Positions 26,381 to 35,028 of a stretch of 64,000 nucleotides of DNA are shown here, piece by piece. A program made the position numbers and the translations under genes. The notes below the pieces were generated by a model. It worked only from the letters and a program-made list of their open reading frames with translations. It was not told the origin of the DNA and did not search any database. Every line of letters begins with the position of its first letter. Within the stretch, counting starts at the first letter, position 1. This stretch comes from Bradyrhizobium elkanii USDA 76 (GTDB lineage: Bacteria > Pseudomonadota > Alphaproteobacteria > Rhizobiales > Xanthobacteraceae), in assembly GCF_023278185.1 (NCBI RefSeq), contig NZ_CP066356.1:2038001-2102000 (forward strand), given 5' to 3'.

Positions 26381-27258
26381 GCGGCCGCCTCCGCGATGAT
26401 CGCATCGAGCCGGGGTGAGATGAAATGCAGGTCCTCCTCATCCTTCAGCGCGACGCCGATCGAACGCTTGAACGCGTCCGGCCAGCGCGCGCCGCCCTTG
26501 TTGAGCAAGGTCGCGGCCTCCGCCCAGTCGACCGCCTCGGCGATCCCGGGCGCCTTGCTCAGCGGCTCGCGGCGCAGCCGACCGACCGCGGCGACCACCG
26601 CGCGGGCGGTGGCCTCGGCGACACTGGACGCCCGCATCATCACGATCCGAGCCTCGCGCTCGGCATTCGGATAATCGATCCAGTGATAGACGCAGCGCCG
26701 CCGCAGCGCCTCGTGCAGATCGCGCGTCCGGTTCGAGGTCAGCACCACGACGGGATGTTCGGCAGCGCGCACCGTGCCGCGCTCGGGGATAGAGATCTGG
26801 AAGTCGGAGAGGAATTCGAGCAGGAAGGCCTCGAACTCCTGATCGGCGCGGTCGATTTCGTCGATCAGCAGCACGGTCGCGTCGGGCGCGCGCAGCGCGG
26901 CCAGCATCGGCCGTTCGATCAGGAAGGCATCGCCATAGATGTCGATGCTCTCTTCGCCGGCCTGCCGGATCGCCAGCATCTGGCGCGGGTAGTTCCATTC
27001 GTAGAGCGCAGCGGCGGCGTCGATGCCCTCATAGCATTGCAAGCGGATCAGCTTGCGGCCGAGCACGGCGGCGATCGCTTTCGCGGCCTCGGTCTTGCCG
27101 ACACCCGGCGCGCCCTCGAGCAGCAGCGGCTTGCCGAGCGCCAGCGAGAGATAGGAGGCCGTCGCGATGCCGTCGTCGGCGAGGTAATAGGCCGCGCGCA
27201 GCGCCCTCTCGAGCGCTTCGGGGCTGTCGATGCCGACGATGTTGCTGCGGATCGGCAT
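26377..27258 (-). CDS. MoxR-type AAA+ ATPase, CoxD-like
   Basis: The 293-residue ATPase has Walker A GAPGVGKT at 49-56, Walker B VLLIDEIDRADQEFEAFL, sensor segment VVLTSNRTRDLHEALRRR, and the C-terminal lid. It belongs to the MoxR group; the partner downstream is a VWA protein, the universal MoxR pairing. Together such pairs act as chaperones that remodel metalloenzymes, as CoxD/CoxE do for CO dehydrogenase. It begins 9 bp after the stop of the molybdenum hydroxylase C-half. Confidence 0.92.
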   Translation of the reverse strand: MPIRSNIVGIDSPEALERALRAAYYLADDGIATASYLSLALGKPLLLEGAPGVGKTEAAKAIAAVLGRKLIRLQCYEGIDAAAALYEWNYPRQMLAIRQAGEESIDIYGDAFLIERPMLAALRAPDATVLLIDEIDRADQEFEAFLLEFLSDFQISIPERGTVRAAEHPVVVLTSNRTRDLHEALRRRCVYHWIDYPNAEREARIVMMRASSVAEATARAVVAAVGRLRREPLSKAPGIAEAVDWAEAATLLNKGGARWPDAFKRSIGVALKDEEDLHFISPRLDAIIAEAAA

Positions 27259-27267
27259 GGCGAGACC

Positions 27268-28290
27268 TCAGCGCCGCGGCTGCGGCCGCGCGCCGCCCTG
27301 CGCCTTGATCGCGCGCAGCACCTTCTCCGGCGTGATCGGCAGATCGTCGATCCGTACCCCGACCGCGTTGAAGATCGCGTTGGCGATCGCAGGCAGCACC
27401 GGATTGGCGCACATCTCGCCCGGTCCCTTGGCGCCGAACGGACCGTCGGGCGCCGGGCGTTCCAGCACCGCGATGTCGTGCGGGCAGATGTCGCCCGGAC
27501 CCGGCATCAGATATTCGACGAAGTCGCGCGGACCGTGCACCGGCTCCGGATAATAGGGCTCCGGCGTCTCATAGAGCGCGTGGCTGACGCCCATCCAGGC
27601 GCCGCCGACCAGCTGCTGCTCGACCAGCCGCGGATTGAGCGCGCGGCCGAGCTCATAGGCGGAGTCCATCCGGACCATGTCGACCTCGCCGGTCTCGTCG
27701 TCGACCTCGACCTCGGCGACGAGGCAGGCATGCGCGTAGCATGTCGCCGGCGACATCTCGCCGGTCTCGGGATCGACGTCGGACAGCGGCACCAGGAAGA
27801 TGCCGCGGCCGGAGATCGTCTTGCCCTGCTTGAACTGCGCGGCGATCGCGACGTCCTTGGTCGAGATCGAGCGATGCGGCGCGCCCTTGACGTGGATGTT
27901 GCCGCGGCCGTCGGTCTCGAGGTCGGCGGCATTCACCTCCAGCTCCTCGGCGGCCGCCTCCATCATCACCCCGCGCGCCTCGCGCGCCGCCGCCATCACG
28001 GCGTTGCCGACGCGATGTGTGCCGCGCGAGGCGAACGAGCCCATGCAGTGCGGGCCGGTGTCGGAATCCGCGGTGTCGACATAGACGTCCTCGACCGGCA
28101 CGCCGAGCGTCTCGGCGCAGATCTGCCGCGTCACCGACTTCATGCCCTGGCCGAGATCAATCGACGACAGCGCCACGGTGAACTTGCCGCTGGGGTTGGA
28201 ATGCACCAGCGCCTGGCTCGGATCGCCGCCAAGATTCATGCCGATGGGATAATTGACCGACGCGATGCCGCGCCCACGATGCCGGGTCAT
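27268..28290 (-). CDS. Molybdenum hydroxylase large subunit, C-terminal half (separate gene)
   Basis: The 340-residue protein corresponds to the second half of a xanthine-dehydrogenase/CoxL-type large subunit. It holds the molybdopterin-binding segments VALSSIDLGQGMKSVTRQIC and GSFASRGTHRVGNAV, and the active-site glutamate in FGAKGPGEMCANPVLPAIAN. The start ATG follows AGGAGGCGC, 2 bp after the stop of the gene for the first half, so it is translated as a separate polypeptide by coupling. It must assemble with the N-half to make a working enzyme. Confidence 0.88.
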   Translation of the reverse strand: MTRHRGRGIASVNYPIGMNLGGDPSQALVHSNPSGKFTVALSSIDLGQGMKSVTRQICAETLGVPVEDVYVDTADSDTGPHCMGSFASRGTHRVGNAVMAAAREARGVMMEAAAEELEVNAADLETDGRGNIHVKGAPHRSISTKDVAIAAQFKQGKTISGRGIFLVPLSDVDPETGEMSPATCYAHACLVAEVEVDDETGEVDMVRMDSAYELGRALNPRLVEQQLVGGAWMGVSHALYETPEPYYPEPVHGPRDFVEYLMPGPGDICPHDIAVLERPAPDGPFGAKGPGEMCANPVLPAIANAIFNAVGVRIDDLPITPEKVLRAIKAQGGARPQPRR

Positions 28291-28292
28291 GG

Positions 28293-29885
28293 TCAGCGCC
28301 TCCTGGTGCCGAAGACGGAAGAGAAGCGGGTGGCGCCATGCGACGGCGCGGCCGGCCGCGGCGGCGGAGAGGACGGTGGCGGCGAAGAGGGCGGCGGTGG
28401 CGGCGGCTCGCGGGTCGCGGCCGGCGCGCGGTCATAGGTCGTGCGTTGCTGGGACGGTGCGGCCGGTCGCGCATGCGGCTCGCGCGGGGTCGGCGTCACG
28501 GCGGCGCGGGCGCCGCCGCCATCCTTGCGCGACGACATCCGCTTGAAGTCCTCGCGGAGCGGCCACTTGGCTTTCTCCGCGGCGACCTGCACGCATTCGA
28601 TCAGCGCCGTGTTCTTGGCCTCGCGGCGGTGCGCTTTCATGTCGCCGTCGCGATACGCATTGAGGATCCGGAACTCCATCGGGTCCATGCCGACGAGATG
28701 GGCGAGCTTGTCCATCTGGCATTCGATGGCGAAATCCATCGCCGTGACGCCGAAGCCGCGCATTGCGGTCGCGGGCGTGCGGTTGGTGAAGACGCAATAA
28801 ACGTCGCCATGGACGTTCGGGATCGTGTAGGGACCGGGCAGATGGGCGGCGCATTTCACCGCCGCATAGCTCGACAGCCGCGTATAGGCGCCGCTGTCGA
28901 AATAGGCGCGCACCTTGCGGGCAACGATGCGGCCGTCGCGCATCACGCCGTCCTTGATGTAGATGCGCTCGGCGCCGCGCGGCGGGCCGTACTGCATTTC
29001 CTCCTCGCGCCCGAACAAATAGCGCACCGGGCGACCGGTCAGCATCGCGCCGAGGATGCAGAGCGGCTCGGTCAGGGTATCGACCTTGCCGCCGAACCCG
29101 CCACCGACGGTGCCGCCGATGAAGTGGAAGGTGTTGGACGGCACGTCGAGGATCTTCGCGCAGGTGTCAACCGAGAAGAACAGCGCCTGCGTCGAGGTGT
29201 AGACGATGTAGCGGCCGTTGGTATCGGGCGCTGCGATCGAGCCATTGGTCTCGGTCGGCGCGTGCTCGATCGGCGACATCTGGTAGCGCTGTTCCAGCAC
29301 ATGGTCGGCCGTCGCAAGCGCGCGGTCGGCATCGCCGAAGCGCAGCTGCTGGTGGTCATAGGTCTCGTGATAGGTGAAGGTGTTCTTCGGATAGACCTCG
29401 TTGACCACGGGCGCACCCGGCTTCAGCGCCTCCTCGACATCGAACACCGCCGGCAGCGGCTCATAGTCGATCTTGACCTTGGCAATCGCCTCAAAGGCCT
29501 CGCGCGGGCTGTCGGCGACGATCGCGACGATCGGCTCGCCCTTGTAGCGCACCTTGTCGACCGCGAGCGACGGCTCGTCGTCCTTGCCGAAATTGATCAG
29601 GCTGAGCAGCGTGTTCAGGTTGCGCGGCACGTCGGAGGCACGGATCACGCGCCGGACCCCCGGCGACCGCTCGGCCTCGGAGGTGTCGATGCGGCGGAGT
29701 CTTGCATGGGGATGCGCGCTGCGCACCACCTTCAAATGCAGCATGCCCTGCAGCTTGTGGTCGTCGAAATAGGGTGAGGTGCCGGTGACATGGCCGAGCA
29801 TGTCCTGGCGCTGCGTGCCTTTGCCGATCTCCTTCAGATTGTCGTCGCGCTCGTCGGCGAAGATGTCCTTGCGCAGTTCCAGCAT
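28293..29885 (-). CDS. Molybdenum hydroxylase large subunit, N-terminal half with Pro-rich tail
   Basis: Residues 1-450 contain the hammerhead domain (GKGTQRQDMLGHVTGTSPYF, AHPHARLRRIDTSEA) and the first molybdopterin-binding domain (GGTVGGGFGGKVDTLTEP, TPATAMRGFGVTAMDFAIE). The CoxL selenium/copper-loop motif AYxCSFR is absent, which argues against CO dehydrogenase. Residues 451-530 form an 80-residue Pro/Ser/Arg tail with runs of prolines not usual in the family, ending FSSVFGTRRR. The second half of the subunit is the next gene. The substrate is unknown; hydroxylation of a heterocycle or aldehyde is the family chemistry. Confidence 0.88.
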   Translation of the reverse strand: MLELRKDIFADERDDNLKEIGKGTQRQDMLGHVTGTSPYFDDHKLQGMLHLKVVRSAHPHARLRRIDTSEAERSPGVRRVIRASDVPRNLNTLLSLINFGKDDEPSLAVDKVRYKGEPIVAIVADSPREAFEAIAKVKIDYEPLPAVFDVEEALKPGAPVVNEVYPKNTFTYHETYDHQQLRFGDADRALATADHVLEQRYQMSPIEHAPTETNGSIAAPDTNGRYIVYTSTQALFFSVDTCAKILDVPSNTFHFIGGTVGGGFGGKVDTLTEPLCILGAMLTGRPVRYLFGREEEMQYGPPRGAERIYIKDGVMRDGRIVARKVRAYFDSGAYTRLSSYAAVKCAAHLPGPYTIPNVHGDVYCVFTNRTPATAMRGFGVTAMDFAIECQMDKLAHLVGMDPMEFRILNAYRDGDMKAHRREAKNTALIECVQVAAEKAKWPLREDFKRMSSRKDGGGARAAVTPTPREPHARPAAPSQQRTTYDRAPAATREPPPPPPSSPPPSSPPPRPAAPSHGATRFSSVFGTRRR

Positions 29886-29897
29886 GGCACTGTTTCC

Positions 29898-30380
29898 TTA
29901 CGCGCGCGCCCGGCCGCCGGAAGCGGCAGCCAGCACGGCGTTGATGATCGGCTCATAGCCGGTGCAGCGGCAGATATTGCCGGAGATCGCCTCGACGACC
30001 TCGGCGCGGCTCGGCTGCGGATTGCGGTCGAGCAGCGCTTTCGCGGCCATCAGCATGCCCGGCGTGCAGTAGCCGCACTGCGCGGCAAAATTGTCGGCGA
30101 ACGCGCGCTGCAGCGGGTGCAGATTGGGACCATCCTTGATGCCGTCGAGCGTCTCGACCGAACGACCGGCAACCGTCTCGGCGAGCGTCAGGCAGGAGAG
30201 GTGCAATTCGCCGTCGATCAGCACGCTGCAGGTACCGCAGCCGCCCTGGCCGCAGCCGAACTTGGGCGTCATGTCGCCGATCAGCTCGCGCAGCGCGACC
30301 AGAAGGTTGGTGCCGCCGTCAACGAAGATCGCGACGTCACGGCCGTTATGCTGGAATTGAAGGGCAGTCTTGGCCATCAC
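29898..30380 (-). CDS. (2Fe-2S) small subunit of molybdenum hydroxylase
   Basis: The 160-residue protein has all eight cluster cysteines: C43, C48, C51 and C63 (FGCGQGGCGTCSVL ... HLSC) for the plant-ferredoxin-type cluster, and C102, C105, C137, C139 (CGYCTPGML ... NICRCTGYEPI) for the second. It transfers electrons from the molybdenum centre to the FAD subunit. It follows the FAD gene by 3 bp and precedes the N-half of the large subunit by 12 bp. Confidence 0.94.
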   Translation of the reverse strand: MMAKTALQFQHNGRDVAIFVDGGTNLLVALRELIGDMTPKFGCGQGGCGTCSVLIDGELHLSCLTLAETVAGRSVETLDGIKDGPNLHPLQRAFADNFAAQCGYCTPGMLMAAKALLDRNPQPSRAEVVEAISGNICRCTGYEPIINAVLAAASGGRARA

Positions 30381-30383
30381 GAT

Positions 30384-31202
30384 TTATTCCTGATCGGACA
30401 ACAGGCGGTGGAGATGCACGCCGACGATCTCGCGGCGATACCAGGCGCTGGCGAGCGCATTGTCGCCGGGCGACGTTCCTTCGACCGCTGCCGCAGCGGC
30501 CGCGCTGATGGTGGAGGCGTCGAGCGCGCGGCCTTCCAGCGCGCGCTCGGCGGCGCGGGCGCGGACCGGCGTCGGCGCCATCGAGCCCAGCGCGACGCGG
30601 GCGCCGACGATGCGGCTGCCGTTGACCGGCAGGTGCGCTGCGAGCGTGACCACCGCGCCGCCCTTGGGCTTGATCCGCGCGATCTTGCGGTAGCGGAAGG
30701 CCTCAGTGCTGCCGGGCCTGGCAAAGGAGATCGCCAGCACCAGCGATCCGGCCTGCCGGTCGCGCGATTGCAGGAACTCCTCGATCGGGATATCGCGCCC
30801 ACCGAGGCCGCCCTGCACCGACACCGTGGCGTCAAGCGCGAGCATCGCGACCGTGAAGTCGCCATACGGCACCGGCGCGAACAGATTGCCGCCGACGGTA
30901 CCCATGTTGCGCACCGCCGGTCCGCCGATCGAGCGAGCAGGCGCGTGCAGGAAGGCGAGGTCGCGGTCGGCCAGGACGCGCGCGAAGGTGACGCCGGCAC
31001 CCAGCGTGATGCGCGAGCCCGTGGCATCGATCCGTGTCATCGCATGGTCGCTGGCGCGGACGACGGTCGAGATCGAGATGTCGCCCTCGTTCAGCGCTCG
31101 CATCACCAGCGTGCCGCCGCCGAGATAGCGGGCGCTGCGATCCGAGGACAGCGCCGCCGCGGCGTCGTGGGTGTTGGTGAAGGTCTTCACCGTGATTGGC
31201 AT
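30384..31202 (-). CDS. FAD-binding medium subunit of molybdenum hydroxylase
   Basis: The 272-residue protein has the FAD_binding_5 fold of CoxM/XDH medium subunits: YLGGGTLVMRALNEGDIS, then RSIGGPAVRNMGTVGGNLFA for the FAD pyrophosphate and isoalloxazine contacts, and a C-terminal CO_deh_flav_C domain (IVGARVALGSMAPTPVRAR). It accepts electrons from the 2Fe-2S subunit. It lies 13 bp after the second SRPBCC gene. Confidence 0.93.
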   Translation of the reverse strand: MPITVKTFTNTHDAAAALSSDRSARYLGGGTLVMRALNEGDISISTVVRASDHAMTRIDATGSRITLGAGVTFARVLADRDLAFLHAPARSIGGPAVRNMGTVGGNLFAPVPYGDFTVAMLALDATVSVQGGLGGRDIPIEEFLQSRDRQAGSLVLAISFARPGSTEAFRYRKIARIKPKGGAVVTLAAHLPVNGSRIVGARVALGSMAPTPVRARAAERALEGRALDASTISAAAAAAVEGTSPGDNALASAWYRREIVGVHLHRLLSDQE

Positions 31203-31215
31203 GATGTCCTTCCGC

Positions 31216-31659
31216 TTACGCGGCCTCCTTCAGATGCCGGCGGATGGCATCGAAGCCGGCCTGGTAGATGTCTTCCGAAACCATCTGCGTGATGCGCTTG
31301 CTATCTTCGGTCCGCGTCGTGAAGCGCGACTCCCAATGCCAGAAGGTGCGGTCGCCGTCGGTGACCGGCAGCAGGTGGACATGCGCCACGTAGTTGAACA
31401 TCGGGATCGGCGTATCGAGCAGGCAGTAGCTGAACGATTGCTCAAGATCGGACAGCGCCAGCAATTGCTCGCGCAGCTCGGCGCCGTCCTTCAGCTTGAA
31501 GCGCCTGACGCAGCCGATCTTGTCGGACGGCTGTGCGCGCTCGATGCCGCTGGTTGCGACCGCAGGATGCCATCGGTCATGACCGTTGAAATCGCGCAGC
31601 ACGGCCCACACCGCATCGGTCGGTGCATCCAGAATCGTGCTTTTGACGATATGCGGCAC
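31216..31659 (-). CDS. SRPBCC family protein (CoxG/polyketide-cyclase-like), copy 2
   Basis: The 147-residue protein begins MPHIVKSTILDAPTDAVWAV and RDFNGHDRWHPAV, the START/SRPBCC lipid- or ligand-binding fold. It is a clear paralogue of the product of the gene before it, sharing PSDKIGCVR-x-F-x-L-x(2)-G and the LLP-V-TDGD segment. CoxG-type members of this superfamily accompany CO dehydrogenase-type enzymes and are implicated in membrane attachment of the enzyme; that is the most likely role here (inference). It is 3 bp from its paralogue. Confidence 0.82.
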   Translation of the reverse strand: MPHIVKSTILDAPTDAVWAVLRDFNGHDRWHPAVATSGIERAQPSDKIGCVRRFKLKDGAELREQLLALSDLEQSFSYCLLDTPIPMFNYVAHVHLLPVTDGDRTFWHWESRFTTRTEDSKRITQMVSEDIYQAGFDAIRRHLKEAA

Positions 31660-31662
31660 GGC

Positions 31663-32100
31663 CTATCCCCCGAACGCCCGCTTCAGCGCGTCGAAGCCGC
31701 CCTGGAACACGCCGCCGCCGATATTGTTGACGAGCTCCGCCTCGCGTTCCGGCGCGCAGTCGAATTCGGCGGTCCATTCCAGGAAGGTCTGGTCGCCGTC
31801 GGTGACCGGCGTGAGCCGCAACGTCGCGACATAGTTCTCGACACCCATCGGCGATTCCAGGATCGAATAGGTGCAGAACATGTCGTAGTCGGACAGCCCG
31901 AGCAGCTTCTCGCGGATGCGATCGCCGTTGCGCAGCCGGAAATCCCTGACGCAGCCGATCTTGTCGGAGGGCTCGCCGCCCTCGATCCGGCTTTCCGCGA
32001 TCGCGGGATGCCAGTTCGGCAGCCCGTTGAAATCGCGGACGCGGGCCCAGACCCGGTCGTTGCGGGCGTTGACGACGGTGGAGACGTAAACCCGTGCCAT
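31663..32100 (-). CDS. SRPBCC family protein (CoxG/polyketide-cyclase-like), copy 1
   Basis: The 145-residue protein starts MARVYVSTVVNARNDRVWAR and RDFNGLPNWHPAI, again a SRPBCC fold, with GGEPSDKIGCVRDFRLRNG in the middle. It is paralogous to the next gene, evidently by tandem duplication followed by divergence at the C-terminus. It is in the same transcription unit, between the flotillin-like gene (9-bp gap) and copy 2. A role in ligand handling or in docking the molybdenum hydroxylase to the membrane fits the context, but no active-site residues identify a reaction. Confidence 0.82.
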   Translation of the reverse strand: MARVYVSTVVNARNDRVWARVRDFNGLPNWHPAIAESRIEGGEPSDKIGCVRDFRLRNGDRIREKLLGLSDYDMFCTYSILESPMGVENYVATLRLTPVTDGDQTFLEWTAEFDCAPEREAELVNNIGGGVFQGGFDALKRAFGG

Positions 32101-32109
32101 GGCGTCAGC

Positions 32110-35004
32110 TCAGTCCTTCTTGCGCGGCGTGCGCTCAGGGCGCGCCGGCTCGCCGCCGCCCTCGGGCGCGGCCGGCTTGGCGTCGCCGCCGCTCTTGCGC
32201 GCGGAGTCCTTGATGCCTTGCATGTCTCGGGCTTCGCGGATCAGGCCGGGCATCTTGGCGAGGCTGCCGCCCTCGACGCCGATGTCCGACAGGATCGAGT
32301 CGATCAGCGGCGCCTGCACGCGGTAGCGCAGCGCCGAGTCGATCACCTCGTCGGTGGCGCTGCGGCCGGTGCCGTTGCCATGGCCATTGCCGTTGAGGCC
32401 GTCGACCTGGAGGATGCGGATGCCTTCGATCTTCTCCATCGGCTTGACGCTCTCGCGCACGATGCCTTCGATGCGGTCGAGCAGCTTGCGGCGGAACAGC
32501 GAGTAGCGCGCCTGGTCGGTGAGCACGTTCTCGGCTTCGTTGAGCAGGCGCTGGGCCTCGGCCTCGACAGCGGCGCGAACGCGTTCGGCTTCCGCGGCGA
32601 TCCGTGTCTCCTCGGCCTGCTTCTCGGCCAGCAGCACCTCGACCGTCTTTCGCCGCTTGGCGATCTCGCTTTCGCGCGCGGTGACGACGCGCTCGGCCGC
32701 TTCGGTCGCGCGGATCCGGGCGTCCTCGGCGGCGGCGCGCGCCGCGGATTCCTCCAGCGATTTCTGATGCAGCGCAATGGCCTTTTCCATCAGCGCGGTC
32801 TCGACATCCTTCTCGCGGTTGACCTCGAGCTTGCGCAGCTCGCGCTCCCGGCCGATCCGGGCCTCGTCGAGGCCACGGTCGGAGGCGATGCGGGCGCGCT
32901 CGACCTCCTCGCGGGCGACGATCTCGGCCTCCTGCAGCGACTGGTTGCGGGCGACCTCGAGCTGCTCGATCGCACGGCGCCGCTCGATGCGGGCCGCCTC
33001 CAGCGCCTGTTCGCGCGAGACGTCGGTGGTGTCGATGTCCTTGCGCGCCACAATCTCGGCCTGCCGGACCTGCCGGTCGGCATCGATCCGCTCGGAGCGC
33101 TTGGCGGCGAGCGCGATCACGCGCTCCTCGTCGGCGAGCTCGATCGCCTTCTTCTGGTCGATGTTGAGCACCTCGCGGGTCCTGCAGGAGGCGATCCGCT
33201 CGCTCTCCAGCGTCAGCTCGACATCGATGCGCTGGCGCTCGACCGTGTCGCGGCGCTTCAGCTCGGCGGCCTCGATCGCCCCGGTGCGCTCGATCTCGAG
33301 CGCGCGGGTCTCGCGCTCGGCGCGGATGCGCTGCGCGGCGACCGACTTCTCCTGCGAGATGCGCGCCGCCTCGATCGCCTCGCGGGAGGCGATATCGGCT
33401 TCCTCGATCGCACGGGTGCGCGCGATTTCGAGCGCCCGGACGTGCTCTTCCTGGGCGATCCGCGACGCTTCGGTGGCTTCGCGGGCACTGATCCCGGCGA
33501 TCTCGACCGCCTGGTTGCGCTCGATCTCGAGCTTGCGCGTGGTGTGGTCGGCGGCGATGCGTTCGGCGGCCAGCATCTTCTCGCGGGCGATCCGGGCGGC
33601 CTCGACCGCCTTCTGCGCTTCGATCTCGGCTTCCTGGATGGTGCGGACCTGCTGGATCTCCAGCGCGCGGGTGCGCTCGTCCGAGGAGATGCGCTCGACA
33701 TTGACCGTCATGGTCTGGGCGATCCGCGCCTTCTCGGTGGCCTCGCGGGCCGCGATCTCGGCCTCGTCGACCGCGCGGGTGCGCTCGATCTCGCGGCGCC
33801 GGGTCTCCTCCTCATTGGCGATGCGGGCATCGGTGACGACGCGATCCTGCTGGATGCGGGCCTTCTCGATCGCCTCGCGGGCGGCGATCTCGGCCTCCTC
33901 GACGGTCCGCATCCGCTCGATCTCGCGCTGGCGCACCTCGCGCTCGGAGGCGATGCGGGTGGTGTCGACCGAGCGCTGGTTGGCGATCCGGACCTTCTCG
34001 ATCTCCTCGCGGGCCAGCAGCTCCTTCTCTTCGACCGCCCGCGTCCGCTCGATCTCCTTGTGCCGGGTCTCGCGCTCCGAGGCGATTCGGGCCTCGGTGA
34101 TCGCCTGCTCGTTGGCGATGCGCGCCTTCTCGATGGCTTCGCGCGCCGCAATCTGGGCCTGCTCCGACTCGGTCTCGCGCAAGGCGCGCTCGCGGGCGAC
34201 TTCGGTACGCTGCAGGGCACGGCGCATCTCGATATCGCGTTCCTGCTCGAGACGGGCGGTTTCGCTCTCGCGCTCGATCTCCAGCGCCTGCCGCTCAGCC
34301 TCGAGATTGCGGGAGCGGATCTTGATCATCGAGTCCTGCTCGATGTCGTTGCGCAGCTTGCGCTTGGCCTCGATGTCCTCCATCAGGCGGGTCAGGCCTT
34401 CGGCGTCGAAGCGGTTCGAGGGATTGAAATATTCGAGGTCGGTCTGGTCGAGATCGGTGATCGCGACCGACTCCAGCTCGAGGCCGTTCTGCGCCAGCGC
34501 CTCGGCGGCATTGGCCTTGACGCGCGCGACATAGTCGCCGCGCTGCTCGTGCATCTGCTCCATGGTCATCTCGGAGGCGACCGAGCGGATCGCGGAGATG
34601 AACTTGCCGGAGAGCAGGGTGTGCAGCTGCTGCGGCTCCATGGTGCGGCGGCCGAGCGTGGCGGCGGCGATCGAGACCGCCTCGCGGGTCGGCTCAACCC
34701 GGACGTAGAAATCTGCCTCGATGTCGACGCGCATCCGGTCGCGGGTGATCACCGCGTCTTGCCGTGAGCGCACGATCCCCATCGGCAGCACGTTCATGTT
34801 GACCGGCGTGTAGTCGTGGATGAACGGCAGCACGAAGGCGCCGCCATTGATCACCACGCGCTCACCGAGGAAACCGGTGCGGACGAAGGAGACCTCCTTC
34901 GACGACCGGTGATACAGCCAGTTCACGACATAGACGATGATGACGATCGCGACGATTGCGACGATGAGCCAGAGGATCAATTCACCGACCAGCATCCCCG
35001 ACAT
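32110..35004 (-). CDS. Very long flotillin-like membrane protein with 11-residue coiled-coil repeats
   Basis: The 964-residue protein has one N-terminal membrane segment (about 8-30), then an SPFH/flotillin domain (about 35-220: SFVRTGFLGERVVINGGAFV, VRVEPTREAVSIAAATLGRR). From ~230 to ~800 it is a charged Ala/Glu/Arg/Ile coiled coil built of units of 44 and 33 residues, multiples of 11, each resembling REAIEKARIA ... ERTRAVEEAEIAA. The C-terminus is flotillin-like, then a disordered Gly/Pro/Lys tail. Usual YqiK-type flotillins are ~500-670 residues. Flotillins scaffold membrane microdomains; it probably gathers the products of this operon at the membrane (inference). Confidence 0.9.
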   Translation of the reverse strand: MSGMLVGELILWLIVAIVAIVIIVYVVNWLYHRSSKEVSFVRTGFLGERVVINGGAFVLPFIHDYTPVNMNVLPMGIVRSRQDAVITRDRMRVDIEADFYVRVEPTREAVSIAAATLGRRTMEPQQLHTLLSGKFISAIRSVASEMTMEQMHEQRGDYVARVKANAAEALAQNGLELESVAITDLDQTDLEYFNPSNRFDAEGLTRLMEDIEAKRKLRNDIEQDSMIKIRSRNLEAERQALEIERESETARLEQERDIEMRRALQRTEVARERALRETESEQAQIAAREAIEKARIANEQAITEARIASERETRHKEIERTRAVEEKELLAREEIEKVRIANQRSVDTTRIASEREVRQREIERMRTVEEAEIAAREAIEKARIQQDRVVTDARIANEEETRRREIERTRAVDEAEIAAREATEKARIAQTMTVNVERISSDERTRALEIQQVRTIQEAEIEAQKAVEAARIAREKMLAAERIAADHTTRKLEIERNQAVEIAGISAREATEASRIAQEEHVRALEIARTRAIEEADIASREAIEAARISQEKSVAAQRIRAERETRALEIERTGAIEAAELKRRDTVERQRIDVELTLESERIASCRTREVLNIDQKKAIELADEERVIALAAKRSERIDADRQVRQAEIVARKDIDTTDVSREQALEAARIERRRAIEQLEVARNQSLQEAEIVAREEVERARIASDRGLDEARIGRERELRKLEVNREKDVETALMEKAIALHQKSLEESAARAAAEDARIRATEAAERVVTARESEIAKRRKTVEVLLAEKQAEETRIAAEAERVRAAVEAEAQRLLNEAENVLTDQARYSLFRRKLLDRIEGIVRESVKPMEKIEGIRILQVDGLNGNGHGNGTGRSATDEVIDSALRYRVQAPLIDSILSDIGVEGGSLAKMPGLIREARDMQGIKDSARKSGGDAKPAAPEGGGEPARPERTPRKKD

Positions 35005-35028
35005 CTCTTCCTCCCTTGGTCACGGCGG

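Noticed and set aside
23658..26399. Plus-strand open frame of about 900 codons across several minus-strand genes
   Set aside because: It spans several real genes with conserved motifs on the minus strand, and shows no domain of its own.
29898..31202. Assignment of the Mo-hydroxylase as aerobic CO dehydrogenase (CoxMSL)
   Set aside because: The large subunit lacks the AYxCSFR active-site loop and carries an MRGFG-type segment instead, so CO oxidation is unlikely.
31171..34767. Very long open frame on the plus strand (about 1200 codons) opposite the flotillin-like gene
   Set aside because: It is the mirror of a GC-rich repetitive coiled-coil gene; Glu/Arg/Ala codons read backwards stay open. 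Composition is Leu/Asp/Gly-rich without domains, and the minus frame has clear motifs.
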